Shown here in pieces: positions 27,673 through 37,529 of a DNA stretch of 64,000 bases. A program made the position numbers and the translations under genes. Numbering within the stretch: position 1 is the first letter of the stretch; the number at the start of each line of letters is the position of its first letter. The notes below the pieces were generated by a model. That model was not told the origin of the DNA and did no database searches. It saw nothing but the letters and a program-made list of their open reading frames with translations. Origin of the DNA: Streptomyces sp. I6 (GTDB lineage: Bacteria; Actinomycetota; Actinomycetes; Streptomycetales; Streptomycetaceae); assembly GCA_003725745.1 (NCBI GenBank), contig RHDP01000001.1, forward strand, positions 4,534,501 to 4,598,500. The letters run 5' to 3'.

Positions 27673-29123
27673 ATGTCGCAGGGACCGCTCACCACGGAGG
27701 CCGGCGCTCCGGTCGCGGACAATCAGAACAGCGAGACCGCGGGCGCCGGCGGACCTGTCCTCGTCCAGGACCAGCTGCTGCTCGAGAAGCTCGCGCACTT
27801 CAACCGTGAGCGCATTCCGGAGCGGGTGGTGCACGCCCGCGGCGCCGGCGCCTACGGCACGTTCACGGTGACCGCCGACGTCACCCGCTACACCCGGGCG
27901 GCGTTCCTCTCCGAGGTCGGCAAGCAGACCGAGACGTTCCTGCGCTTCTCCACCGTCGCGGGCAACCTCGGCGCGGCGGACGCGGTGCGCGACCCCCGCG
28001 GTTTCGCGCTGAAGTTCTACACCGAGGAGGGCAACTACGACCTCGTCGGCAACAACACCCCGGTGTTCTTCGTCAGGGACGCCGTCAAGTTCCCCGACTT
28101 CATCCACACGCAGAAGCGCGACCCGTACACGGGCAGCCAGGAGGCGGACAACGTCTGGGACTTCTGGGCCTTTCACCCGAGTCGACCCACCAGGTGACCT
28201 GGCTGTTCGGTGACCGCGGGATCCCGGCCTCGTACCGGCACATGAACGGCTACGGCTCGCACACGTACCAGTGGAACAACGAGGCGGGCGAGGTCTTCTG
28301 GGTCAAGTACCACTTCAAGACCGACCAGGGCATCAGGAACCTCACCCAGGCCGAGGCCAACCGGCTCGCCGGTGAGGACCCGGACAGCCACCAGCGCGAC
28401 CTGCGTGAGGCCATCGAGCGCGGAGACTTCCCGTCGTGGACGGTGCAGGTCCAGATCATGCCCGCGGCGGACGCCGCGACCTACCGGTTCAACCCGTTCG
28501 ACCTGACCAAGGTGTGGCCGCACGAGGACTACCCGCCGATCGAGATCGGCAGGCTGGAGCTCGACCGCAACCCGGAGAACATCTTCGCGGAGGTCGAGCA
28601 GTCCGTCTTCAGCCCCGCGCACTTCGTGCCGGGCATCGGTCCCTCCCCGGACAAGATGCTCCAGGGCCGCCTGTTCGCGTACGGCGACGCCCACCGCTAC
28701 CGCGTCGGAATCAACGCCGACCACCTCCCGGTGAACCGCCCCCACGCCACCGAGGCGCGCACCCACTCCCGTGACGGGCTGCTCTACGACGGCCGACACA
28801 AGGGCGCCAAGAACTACGAACCGAACAGCTTCGGCGGTCCCTTCCAGACCGACCGGCCGCTGTGGCAGCCGGTTCCGGTCTCGGGCGGCACGGGTTGCCA
28901 CGAGGCCCCGTCGCACGCGGAGGACGACGACTTCGTCCAGGCCGGCAACCTCTACCGGCTGATGTCGGAGGAGGAGCGGGGGCGCCTGGTCGAGAACCTG
29001 GCGGGCTTCATCGCCAAGGTCTCCCGGGGCGACATCGCCGAGCGGGCGATCGGCAACTTCCGTCGGGCGGACGGAGACTTCGGCAAGCGGCTGGAGGCCG
29101 CGGTCCAGGCCCTGTGCGGCTGA
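27673..29123 (+). CDS. monofunctional haem catalase (frame break near 28176-28180)
   Basis: Clade-3-sized catalase (about 483 residues restored) converting hydrogen peroxide to water and oxygen. The ATG at 27673 is chosen over 27646 because AGGAGG sits six bases upstream. The catalytic histidine is in [12 protein letters not shown], the asparagine in the VGNNTPVFF region, and the proximal tyrosine in [14 protein letters not shown]. At CACCCGAG one G is missing; repair joins WAFHPE to [13 protein letters not shown]. It is regulated with the divergent Fur protein through the operator between them. Confidence 0.93.
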
Positions 29124-29155
29124 CGAAACCAGCACTGGACCGCTTGCCGTGGCAG

Positions 29156-29192
29156 AGCGGGCCGGACCTCCCCCGGGGAGGTCCGGCCCGCT
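29156..29192. terminator. strong hairpin after catalase
   Basis: An 18-bp inverted repeat beginning AGCGGGCCGGACCTCC lies between the convergent catalase and CBS-domain genes. It can act in both directions. Confidence 0.8.
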
Positions 29193-29205
29193 CGTGTGTC
29201 AGCGG

Positions 29206-29610
29206 TCAGCCCGTGAGCGTCGCCTCGGTCCGGTGCCGGGCGGGTACCCAGCAGCGGATGATGTCGCGTACCGAGACGACGCCGACGGGTCCCTGGGCGT
29301 CGAGCACGATGAGATGGCGGAAATCGCCGTGGGCCATGGCGTCCGCGGCCTCCTCCAGGGTCCAGGTGGGGGCGGCGAAGACGACGTCGTTGGTGGTGTG
29401 GGCGGCGGCGGATTCGAGGTCGGGGTCCTGGCCGGCGCCGAGCGAGACGAGGACGTCCCGCTCGGTGAGTATGCCGAGGCCGCTGGTGTCGGGGTCGAGG
29501 ACGACGGCCGCCCCGACACGCCGTGCGGCCATCAGCCGTGCGGCCTGCCTCAGGGTGTGTGCGGGGCCGATGGTGAGGACCACCGTGCTCATGGCGTCAC
29601 GGACGAGCAT
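29206..29610 (-). CDS. tandem CBS-domain protein
   Basis: 134 residues from ATG 29610, eleven bases after AAGGAGG; the GTG at 29622 overlaps that ribosome site and is less likely. Two CBS motifs fill the protein: MLVRDAMSTVVLTI to ILTERDVLV, and WTLEEAADAMAHGDFRHLIV to VVSVRDIIRC. Such stand-alone pairs bind adenine nucleotides and act as energy sensors. The partner is unknown. It is convergent with catalase. Confidence 0.88.
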   Translation of the reverse strand: MLVRDAMSTVVLTIGPAHTLRQAARLMAARRVGAAVVLDPDTSGLGILTERDVLVSLGAGQDPDLESAAAHTTNDVVFAAPTWTLEEAADAMAHGDFRHLIVLDAQGPVGVVSVRDIIRCWVPARHRTEATLTG

Positions 29611-29781
29611 GGATGGAGCCACCTCCTTGATGAATCCTTCAACGAGAAGGAATTCACAAGTTCACAAATGGGGAGGCTCTCAGAGTCGCAGCGATCGGGC
29701 GGGTCAACAAGAGGGAACGCGGCGCCCAAGGGGGGAGCGCGGGAAGCGAACTGGCCGGTAACCGCCGTGGGCGGCCCGCGC

Positions 29782-30579
29782 TCAGCCCCGGTTGAGGTAC
29801 TCCAGCAGCTCCTCGTGGAGCAGCCCGTTGGAGGCCGCCGCGTTTCCGCTGTGCGGTCCGTGGACCCCGTCGAGGCCGGTGAACGTGCCGCCCGCCTCCT
29901 GCACGACGATCGCGTTGGCCGCCATGTCCCAGAGGGACAGCTCCGGCTCCGCGCAGATGTCCACCGAGCCCTCGGCCACCATCATGTACGGCCAGAAATC
30001 GCCGTACCCGCGGGTCCGCCAGACCGCCCGGCTCAGGTCGAGGAAGCCGCCGAGCCGGCCCCGCTCCTCCCAGCCGTCGAGCGAGGAGTAGGCGAACGAG
30101 GCGTCGGACAGCTTCGCGACCTGGGAGACGTGCAGCCGGGTCGCGGAGGACAGGCTGCGCCCGGTGTACGCGCCCGCACCCTTCGCCGCCCACCAGCGGC
30201 GGCCCAGCGCGGGCGCCGAGACCACGCCCACCACCGGCCGGTAGCCGCCCTCGCCTGCCTCCATCAGGGAGATCAGCGTCGCCCACACGGGAACCCCGCG
30301 GACGTAGTTCTTGGTGCCGTCGATCGGGTCGATGACCCAGCGCCTGGGGCCGGTGCCCTCGAGGCCGTACTCCTCGCCGAGGATCGCGTCGCGCGGCCTG
30401 GCGCGCTGGAGCTGGTGGCGGATCAGCTCCTCGGCCGCCTTGTCGGCCTCGCTCACCGGGGTCATGTCCGGCTTGGTCTCGACCTTGAGGTCGAGCGCCC
30501 TGAACCGGTCCATGGTCGCCGCGTCGGCGGCGTCCGCGAGGACATGGGCGAGACGCAGATCATCGTGGTAGTCGGCCAT
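29782..30579 (-). CDS. hisN: histidinol-phosphatase HisN (inositol monophosphatase family)
   Basis: 265 residues from ATG 30579. Metal-site motifs are [17 protein letters not shown] and the late [10 protein letters not shown]; all residues needed for a Mg-dependent phosphatase are present. In Streptomyces and mycobacteria this branch of the family performs the histidinol phosphate step of histidine synthesis, unlike the HAD-type enzyme of enterobacteria. No other his gene is nearby. An inositol or other sugar-phosphate substrate remains possible. Confidence 0.85.
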   Translation of the reverse strand: MADYHDDLRLAHVLADAADAATMDRFRALDLKVETKPDMTPVSEADKAAEELIRHQLQRARPRDAILGEEYGLEGTGPRRWVIDPIDGTKNYVRGVPVWATLISLMEAGEGGYRPVVGVVSAPALGRRWWAAKGAGAYTGRSLSSATRLHVSQVAKLSDASFAYSSLDGWEERGRLGGFLDLSRAVWRTRGYGDFWPYMMVAEGSVDICAEPELSLWDMAANAIVVQEAGGTFTGLDGVHGPHSGNAAASNGLLHEELLEYLNRG

Positions 30580-30746
30580 GCCCGCACTCTATCCCCGGGT
30601 CGTGTCCGGCCCGTCCGGCCCGTCCGGTCGCGCCGAGGCCCGAAGGTGTCCGTCGCTCCGCCGGCACCCTTGACAGTGGGTGTTCGCACGTCAACTCTGA
30701 GCGAAGAGCCGCGGGGTCATGGAGGGCCCCGCCCGGGAGGACCACG

Positions 30747-31373
30747 ATGCCCACAGCGCGCGAAGCCCTGCTGAACGCCGCTCACACCGCACTCGCCGGC
30801 CGGCCCTGGTCCGCCGTCCGCATGGTCGACGTCGCCTCGGCGGCGAGCGTCTCCCGGCAGACGCTCTACAACGAGTTCGGCGGCAAGGACGGCCTCGCCC
30901 GGGCGCTGGTGCGGCGTGAGGCCGACGCCTATCTCTCCGGCGTGGACCGGGTGCTCGCGGAGCCGGCCGCGGCCGCCGAGCAGCTGGTCCGGCTGGCCGA
31001 GTGGACCGTGGCGGAGGCGCGTTCCCGGCCGCTGCTGCGCGCCCTGCTCACCGGCGCGTGGAGCGACCGGCTCCCCGCGCCGAGGCCCGTCGTCCGGACC
31101 GCCGCGGGTCCGGCGGTCCCCGCCCAGCGGCGCGCGGACGCGGGCCACCCCGCCCCCGGAGAGCTGGTGGCGGCGGTACGCGACCGGTCCCTCGCCGCGC
31201 TGGAGCAGGGTGCCGGCCGCCGTGCGGAGGAGGAGACGGCGGAGGCCGGGCGGCGCTGCGAGCTGGCCGTGCGGCTGGCGCTGTCCTGTGTGGTCGCGGG
31301 TCCGCCCGAGGGGGTCGGCCGGCTGGTCCGCACGGCTCTCAGTGGGCCGGGCCGGAGAGCTGCAGGCCGATGA
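30747..31373 (+). CDS. TetR family transcriptional regulator
   Basis: 208 residues from ATG 30747 with GGGAGG upstream. The N-terminal helix-turn-helix has the TetR signature VDVASAASVSRQTLYNEFGGKDGL. The C-terminal ligand domain is generic and alanine-rich. A candidate promoter TTGACA (30670-30675) with a weak -10 lies upstream. It is convergent with the SMR efflux gene and overlaps its 3' end by 35 bases, so it may control that transporter. Confidence 0.88.
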   Translation: MPTAREALLNAAHTALAGRPWSAVRMVDVASAASVSRQTLYNEFGGKDGLARALVRREADAYLSGVDRVLAEPAAAAEQLVRLAEWTVAEARSRPLLRALLTGAWSDRLPAPRPVVRTAAGPAVPAQRRADAGHPAPGELVAAVRDRSLAALEQGAGRRAEEETAEAGRRCELAVRLALSCVVAGPPEGVGRLVRTALSGPGRRAAGR

Positions 31374-31661
31374 CCCCGCGACCACCAGCGTGATCGAGAC
31401 GATCTTCAGCGTCGAGGCGATCTCCCCGAGGAAGACCATTCCGTAGATGGCCGTGCCCGCCGCCCCGATGCCCGTCCACACCGCGTAGGCGGGTCCGACG
31501 TCGAGCTTCCGCAGGGCGAGGGTCAGCAGCCCGAAGCTGCTCACCGCGAACACCGCGAACGCGATGGTCGGCCAGAGCCGGGTGAAGCCGTGGGACAGCT
31601 TCAGGCAGATGGCGAACCCCGTCTCGAGGAATCCGGCGACGACCACGAGTAGCCACGCCAT
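31339..31661 (-). CDS. small multidrug resistance (SMR) transporter (frame break at 31374-31377)
   Basis: Four-helix EmrE/SugE-type proton antiporter of about 107 residues. The ATG at 31661 gives MAWLLVVVAGFLETGFAICLK, with the conserved membrane glutamate in helix 1 (E13). AYAVWTGIGAAGTAI and the helix 4 segment follow. One base is missing in the C run 31374-31377; repair gives LVVAGVIGLQLSGPAH and the usual length. The motif around GMVFLGE fits the SugE/guanidinium side of the family better than EmrE, which is tentative. Confidence 0.87.
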
Positions 31662-31767
31662 GTCAGTGCCTCCCGCGTCCCCGATCCCGCGTACCGCGTA
31701 CCGCGACCGCTTCGTCTCACTTGGTGCGATTATGCACTCACCGCGGTCGCCCGGACAGACAGGCGGG

Positions 31768-32777
31768 TCAGTCGCCCTCGCGTCGCTCCCGGGTCGCCAG
31801 CAGCCGCCTCAGGGAGTACAGCCGCGCCGGATCGGCGTGCCCCCGGGCCGCCCACTCGTCCAGGGCGCAGTCAGGCTCGTCGTGCGAACACGCACGCGGG
31901 CAGTGCTCCGTGCCGGGCTCCAAATCGGGGAAGGCGTGGATGACCCGGGACGGGTCGACGTGGTGCAGCCCGAAGGACCGCACGCCCGGAGTGTCGATCA
32001 CCCAGCCCCCGCGCCCGCCAGCGGCAGGGCCAGCGCGGAGGTGGTGGTGTGCCGGCCGCGGCCCGTGACGGCGTTGACCCGGCCGGTCGTGCGCCGCTTC
32101 CCCTCCGGTACCAGCGCGTTGACCAGTGTGGTCTTCCCAACGCCGGAATGGCCGACGAACGCGGTGATCCGGCCGTCGAGGTGCTCGCGCACCACGTTCG
32201 CCGCCTCGCCCGCGTACAGCTCGTCGCGTGAGGTCACGACGTACGGGATGTCGAGCGCGCCGTACAGGTCCAGCAGCACCGACGCCGGGGCCAGGTCCGA
32301 CTTCGTCAGCACCAGCAGCGGCTCCAGACCGCCGTCGTAGGCCGCGACCAGGCAGCGGTCGATCAGCCGCGGGCGGGGCTCCGGATCGGCGAGGGCCGTC
32401 ACGATCGCCAGCTGGTCGGCGTTGGCGACGACGACCCGCTCGTACGGATCGTCGTCGTCGGCGGTGCGCCGCAGCACGGAGGCGCGCGCCTCGATGCGGA
32501 CGATGCGGGCGAGCGTGTCCTTGCGCCCGGACAGGTCGCCGACCAGACCCACCCGGTCGCCGACCACGGCCGCCTTGCGGCCCAGCTCCCGCGCCTTCAT
32601 CGCCACCACGGTGCGGTCGTCCACGAGGCAGGTGAGACGGCCCCGGTCCACCGTCAGGACCATGCCCTCCGCGGCGTCCTCGTGCTTCGGGCGGATGCTC
32701 GTACGGGGCCGGTTGCCCTTGCGGTTCGGGCGGACCCGGACATCGTCCTCGTCGGTGTGCTTGCCGTAGCGGCGCAT
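31768..32777 (-). CDS. rsgA: ribosome small subunit GTPase RsgA (frame break near 32012-32018)
   Basis: Circularly permuted GTPase that assists late 30S maturation. About 336 residues from ATG 32777. An OB-fold N-domain is followed by the permuted G motifs: G4 LTKSDL, G1 GHSGVGKTTLVN, and G3 IDTPGVRSFG. The C-terminal zinc knuckle is HCPRACSHDEPDC. One base is missing between ALPLAG and GRGGWVIDTPG. It sits 15 bases after aroA and is transcribed with it, the same pairing as in mycobacteria. Confidence 0.92.
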
Positions 32778-32792
32778 CTCGTGCCGCCCCGC

Positions 32793-34132
32793 TCAGTTCC
32801 CGGCGAGCATGTCGGTCCACATCCTCGGGAAGTCGGGCAGGGTCTTGGCGGTCGTCGCGACGTTCTCGACCTCCACGCCCTCGACGGCCAGGCCGACGAG
32901 CGCGCCGGCCGTGGCCATCCGGTGGTCGTCATAGGTGTGGAACACCCCGCCGTGCAGCGGGCGCGGCCGGATGTGCAGACCGTCCTCCGTCTCGGTGACA
33001 TCGCCGCCGAGCTCGTTGATCTCCTTGGTCAGGGCCGCGAGGCGGTCCGTCTCGTGGAGCCGCAGATGCGCCACGCCGCGCAGCGTGGAGGGGGAGTCGG
33101 CCAGGGCGGCCACCGCGGCGATGCCCGGGGTCAGCTCGCCGACCTCGCCCAGGTCGACGTCGATACCGTGGATCCGGCCGGAGCCGGTGAAGGTCAGCCC
33201 GGCCTCGGTCAGCTCGCACGAACCGCCCATTTCGGTGAAGATCTGCCGCAGGGCGTCACCGGGCTGGGTGGTGCGCTCCGGCCAGTCCGGGACGGTCACC
33301 CGGCCGCCGGTGACCAGCGCCGCGGCCAGGAACGGCTGGGCGTTGGAAAGGTCCGGCTCCACGGTCAGGTCCCGGCCAAGCAGCGCACCGCTGCGGACCC
33401 GCCAGACGTCCGGCTCACCGCCGGTCTCCGGCTCGTCGACCTGCGCGCCGACCGCGCGGAGCATGTCGACGGTCATCCGGATGTGCGGCATGGACGGCAG
33501 CCGCGAGCCCCGGTGCCGGACCTCCACCCCCTGGTTGAAGCGGGGGAGGAGAGGAGCAGCGCGGAGACGAACTGGGAGGACGAGGAGGCGTCGATCTCCA
33601 CCTCGCCGCCGTCCAGCGCCCCGCGGCCGTGCACGGTCATCGGGAGCGCCCCGCGGCCGCCGTCGTCGATCCGGGCACCCAGGGCCCGCAGGGCACGGAT
33701 CACCTCGCCGAGTGGACGCTCGTAGGAGCGGGGGTCGCCGTCGAAGCGGACGGGGCCGTCGGCGAGGGCGGCCACCGGCGGCAGGAACCGCATCACCGTG
33801 CCCGCGTTGCCGACGTCCACCGTCGCGGGTCCGTGCAGCCCGGCCGGGATGATCCGCCACGCCTCGCCGGTGTCGGGGCCGCCGGTCGCGGTGGAGCTGG
33901 AGGAGACCTGCTCCTCGATGCCCACGCCCATGGCGCGCAGCGCCTCCGCCATCAGCAGGGTGTCCCGCGACCTCAGAGGGCGGCGCAGCCAGCCGGGCTC
34001 CGCGGCCAGCGCGGCGAGTACCAGCGCGCGGTTGGTGACCGACTTCGATCCGGGAACGGTGACCGTCGCATCGACGGGCCCACTCGCGTGGGGGGCGGGC
34101 CAAAGGGCGGTGTGCACGGGGCTCTCGGTCAT
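32793..34132 (-). CDS. aroA: 3-phosphoshikimate 1-carboxyvinyltransferase AroA (frame break at 33542-33546)
   Basis: EPSP synthase, sixth step of the shikimate pathway. The ATG at 34132 gives [15 protein letters not shown]. The substrate-binding [17 protein letters not shown], the [11 protein letters not shown] loop and the catalytic HETDRLAAL are all present. One base is missing in the G run 33542-33546 (C run on the coding strand); repair joins FVSALLLS to [11 protein letters not shown]. Restored length is about 446. The enzyme is needed for aromatic amino acid synthesis, so a genuine knockout is unlikely. First gene of the aroA-rsgA unit. Confidence 0.94.
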
Positions 34133-34200
34133 GGCCCACACTTTAGTGGCCCCGCGGAGGCCCGGTCGTTCGCCGACCGGTCACACGGCATCCCGACCGG

Positions 34201-34893
34201 TCACAGACCGAGCAGCCAGCGACCGCCCCCGATCAGGGAGCAGAGCGACACGGCATGGAAGAGGAACAGCCACATCGCGGGCGGGACGTGGGTCATCCTC
34301 GCCAGCTGGTCCGCGTCCGAGTCCGGCGCACCCCCATGCCTGCGCTTCACCTGCAGTTCGAAGGCCGGCCGGACGCCGCCGAGCAGCAGGAACCACACGG
34401 CCGCGTAGGCGAACGCCGCCTGCACCTCCGGTTCGGTGAGCCAGGACACCAGCAGGAAGGCGGCGCCCGTGAGGACGACGGTGAGGGCCCCGTACGCGTT
34501 GCGGATCATCACCAGCATCGCGAGCAGCAGCGCGGTGGCGACCCACAGCAGCAGCGTGATGCGGTGCGCGGCGAGCAGCCAGGCACCGCCGAGCCCGAGC
34601 AGCGGCGGGGCGGTGTAGCCCGCGGCCGCCGTGAGGATCATGCCGGGACCGGTCGGTCTGCCGCGGCTCACCGTCAGCCCGCTGGTGTCGGAGTGCAGCC
34701 GGATGCCCTCCAGCCGCCGGCCGGTGACCAGGGCGATCAGGCCGTGCCCGCCCTCGTGGGCGATGGTGATGGCGTTGCGGGACAGCCGCCATATCGCGGA
34801 CGGGGCGACCGCGGCCAGGGCGAGCACGGCCGTGCCTATGACCAGCCAGCGGTCGGGGGCCGGCTGGGTCGCGAAGATCTCGGGTGTGACCAT
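34201..34893 (-). CDS. M50 (site-2 protease-like) membrane metallopeptidase
   Basis: 230 residues from ATG 34893. Six or so hydrophobic segments make it an integral membrane protein. The zinc motif HEGGHGLIALVTG carries HExxH inside a membrane-adjacent helix. The stretch AAAGYTAPPLLGLGGAWLL matches the M50B peptidase subfamily. No PDZ or CBS module is attached. Substrate unknown; candidates would be membrane-bound regulators. Confidence 0.82.
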   Translation of the reverse strand: MVTPEIFATQPAPDRWLVIGTAVLALAAVAPSAIWRLSRNAITIAHEGGHGLIALVTGRRLEGIRLHSDTSGLTVSRGRPTGPGMILTAAAGYTAPPLLGLGGAWLLAAHRITLLLWVATALLLAMLVMIRNAYGALTVVLTGAAFLLVSWLTEPEVQAAFAYAAVWFLLLGGVRPAFELQVKRRHGGAPDSDADQLARMTHVPPAMWLFLFHAVSLCSLIGGGRWLLGL

Positions 34894-35656
34894 GTCCGGG
34901 GTGGCTCCTCGGGGGGTTCGGGGCGGGGCGGTCCGGCGCTCGGATGCGGACGGTATCTGAGACGCCGGCGTGGCAGCGATCGTTCCCGGTGGCAAACGTG
35001 CAGGGCGCCGGGTGAGGGCCGCGGGGCGCTCCGGGCCCCTCCGTGCCGGTGGTGACTCTGCGCCGAGGTGGAGGCACCGGGGAGTGCCGGCAGCCGGCCG
35101 GCGCCGGGTCGGGGCGCGCTCGGGGGCGGGGCGCGCTCAGGGGCGGGGGTCGCGTGGCTGCGCTGGTCGCGCCGGTCACCCGAAGCGCCTTGCCGGGCCC
35201 GGCCGTCCTTCTTCACCGTCGTGCGTCGGGTGCCAGGCGTCGTGCGTCGTGCGTCGGGTCTCGGGCCGTCCGGCGGAGGGGGTGCTCCCCCGTGCGGGCG
35301 GTGCCGCGCCGTGACCGGTCACGTCCGGTAGGGCGTGGGCGGGCACCTGGTCCGGCACGGCGGCCGCGGTACGACCTGCTTGACGGGCACGTCCGGCTGC
35401 CTTCGGATCCGTGGGACGCGGCACACCGCCACCGCGTGCGGCAGCGGTCTGACACTCTTGGATGTGTTCCGGGCCGGGAGACACGGGCTTCGCGGCTGGG
35501 ACACAGGAGTGACGAGGAGACGGCAGGCACATACGCGTACCCCCCGGTGGCCGGCCGCCGGGGCCGATACGCCGTATGCGGCGCCGGCCCGGCGCCGTGC
35601 TTGCGCCCGGTGCCGGCCGAGGCGGCCTTCTCCACCGGGCGGAGGGGTGGTTGCAC
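34894..35656. other. long gene-poor region
   Basis: About 760 bases between the divergent M50 and SRAP genes. Open frames exist on both strands but none resembles a protein or has a good ribosome site. Short repeats occur, GGGGCGCGCTC twice near 35115-35145 and GTGCGTCG units at 35220-35262, plus a perfect 12-bp palindrome GTGACCGGTCAC at 35311-35322. Promoters of both genes should be here; none is convincing. Confidence 0.55.
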
Positions 35657-36472
35657 ATGTGCGGACGGTACGCGGCGAGTCGGCGGCCCGAGGACCTCGC
35701 GGGGCTCTTCCGGGTCGAGAAGTGGGAGCCGTCGGAGGCCCTGGCCCCCGACTGGAACGTGGCCCCCACCAAAGAGGTCCTCGCGGTGCTCGAGCGTCCC
35801 CTGAAGGACGCGGACGACCGCCGTCCGGTTCGTCAGCTGCGGAGACTCAGATGGGGACTCGTCCCGTCCTTCGCCAGGAACCCGGAGGGCGCGGCCCGGA
35901 TGATCAACGCCCGTGCCGAGACCGTCCACGAGAAGCCCTCCTTCCGCCGGCCCTTCCAGGCCCGGCGCTGCATCCTGCCCGCGGACGGGTACTACGAGTG
36001 GGTCACCGGTACCGAGGAGCGGGAGCTGGAGGTGAAGGGGAAGAAGAAGCGGCCCCGCAAGCAGCCGTACTTCGTCACCCCGGCCGACGGCTCCGTCTTC
36101 GCCATGGCCGGGCTGTACGAGTTCTGGCGCGACCCGACCCTGCCGGACGACCACCCCCGGTCCTGGTGGGTGACCTGCTCCGTGATCACGACCGAGGCGG
36201 AGACCGGGCCGCTGGGGGTGGCGCCCGCCGAAGGCCCCCGCTCGCTGTCCGACATCCACCCGCGGATGCCGCTGATGCTCACGGAGGACCGCTGGGACGC
36301 CTGGCTGGACCCGTCCCGCACCGACCCGGACGAGCTGCGCGGGCTGCTGGCGCCGCCGCCCACGGGACTGATGCGCGCCTACCCCGTGGGCACGGCCGTC
36401 TCCAACGTCCGCAACAACGGGCCGGAGCTGGTCGAGGAGCTGGCCGCCCCCGAGGTCGGCACGCTCTTCTGA
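35657..36472 (+). CDS. SRAP (HMCES/YedK) abasic-site DNA-protein crosslink protein
   Basis: SOS response-associated peptidase family protein that shields abasic sites in single-stranded DNA by a thiazolidine crosslink through Cys2. The ATG at 35657 places the catalytic cysteine directly after the initiator (MCGRYAAS), which decides the start. Other conserved residues: WNVAPT, MINARAETV, CILPADGYYEW (catalytic glutamate) and the late IHPRMPLML histidine. Length 271. The same family is near aroA-rsgA in mycobacteria. A run of 34-bp repeats follows the stop. Confidence 0.92.
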   Translation: MCGRYAASRRPEDLAGLFRVEKWEPSEALAPDWNVAPTKEVLAVLERPLKDADDRRPVRQLRRLRWGLVPSFARNPEGAARMINARAETVHEKPSFRRPFQARRCILPADGYYEWVTGTEERELEVKGKKKRPRKQPYFVTPADGSVFAMAGLYEFWRDPTLPDDHPRSWWVTCSVITTEAETGPLGVAPAEGPRSLSDIHPRMPLMLTEDRWDAWLDPSRTDPDELRGLLAPPPTGLMRAYPVGTAVSNVRNNGPELVEELAAPEVGTLF

Positions 36473-36484
36473 CTCCTTCCCCCT

Positions 36485-36580
36485 CGATTCCCGGGCTCTG
36501 GTGTGATGCTGCTTCCCCCGGTTCCCGGGCTCTGGTGTGACGCTGCTTCCCCGATTCCCGGGCCCTGGTGTGACACTGCT
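36485..36580. repeat. 34-bp tandem repeat, three copies
   Basis: The core TTCCCGGGCTCTGGTGTGA recurs at 36488, 36522 and 36556 with a period of exactly 34 bases and few mismatches. It occupies the space between the SRAP stop and the hydrolase start. The element CCCTGGTGTGACAC also appears at the hydrolase stop (37209-37222). Confidence 0.85.
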
Positions 36581-36583
36581 GTC

Positions 36584-37219
36584 GTGACGGAGAGCGAGAT
36601 CGTCGGGACACCCGCCGGGGACGCCCGCATCACCTGGCATCCGGCCCCCGGCCGGGCCCGCGTGGTACTGGCGGTGAGCCATGGCGCGGGCGGCGGTGTC
36701 GGCGCCCGGGACCTGCAGGCCCTGGCGGCCGGGCTGCCCGTCGCCGGGGTCACGGTGGCCCTGGTGGAGCAGCCGTGGCGGGTGGCGGGGAAGAAGATCG
36801 CGCCCGCGCCGAAGACCCTGGACACGGCCTGGCGGGGCCTCTGGCCCGCCCTGGAGGAGAAGGGGCTGCCGATCATCGCGGGCGGGCGCAGCGCCGGGGC
36901 GCGCGTGGCCTGCCGGACCGCCCGGGAGCTGGGGGCGCGTGCCGTCCTCGCGCTGAGCTTCCCGCTGCATCCGCCGGGAAAGCCGGAGAAGTCCCGCGCG
37001 GACGAGCTGCTGGGCGCCGGGGTGCCGGTACTGGTCGTCCAGGGCGGCAACGATCCGTTCGGCAGGCCCGAGGAGTTCCCGGACGGTGCGTACGAGCTGA
37101 TCGCGGTGGACGCGGCCGACCACGGACTCTCGATGCCCAAGCGGGCCGCCCTGACCCAGCAGGAGGCACTGGGGAACGTCGTGGACGGCGTACGGAGGTG
37201 GATCACCGCCCTGGTGTGA
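36584..37219 (+). CDS. alpha/beta hydrolase (KANL3/Tex30-like)
   Basis: 211 residues from GTG 36584; the ribosome site is poor, so the start is tentative. LAVSHGAGGGVGARD provides the oxyanion region, the nucleophile elbow is GGRSAGAR, the acid lies near LVVQGGNDPFG, and the histidine is in AADHGLSMP. The family resembles dienelactone hydrolases, but the substrate is unknown. It lies directly upstream of the sigR promoters on the same strand. Confidence 0.82.
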   Translation: MTESEIVGTPAGDARITWHPAPGRARVVLAVSHGAGGGVGARDLQALAAGLPVAGVTVALVEQPWRVAGKKIAPAPKTLDTAWRGLWPALEEKGLPIIAGGRSAGARVACRTARELGARAVLALSFPLHPPGKPEKSRADELLGAGVPVLVVQGGNDPFGRPEEFPDGAYELIAVDAADHGLSMPKRAALTQQEALGNVVDGVRRWITALV

Positions 37220-37294
37220 CACCGGCGGCGGTTCCCGGCGGCTCCCCGGGTGGTTCCTGCCCGGGAGCGGCCCGGTTCCCTGCCGGACCGCCCG

Positions 37295-37321
37295 GGAATA
37301 GCGGAGGGCGCGCTTTCTGTT
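37295..37321 (+). promoter_or_regulatory. sigma-R autoregulatory promoter (sigRp2-like)
   Basis: GGAAT (37295-37299) is followed by GTT (37319-37321) at 19-base spacing, within the range of sigma-R promoters. A transcript from here would include the ATG at 37365 that gives the long sigma-R isoform. Confidence 0.7.
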
Positions 37322-37529
37322 GTGGAGCACGTCAGCACAGGAGAGTGGAGAGGGAGTCCGTCGCATGGGTTCGACCATCTGCCCGGCCCGGTCGCAGGCC
37401 GCCGACCTGGACTGGACCGTGCTGCCTGCACCGAAGGCGGCGACGACTCGGGCCGCGGACGGAGCGCTTGGTCGTCTATCCTCCGATTCGAGCGGGTCCG
37501 GTCTCGGTCCCGCCACAGCGTTGGAGGAG

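Noticed and set aside
32793-34132. aroA (and nrdA, nrdB, rsgA) as pseudogenes
   Set aside because: Each has a single one-base break, in or next to a G/C run, with full conservation on both sides. The genes are needed for growth, so base-call error is the better explanation.
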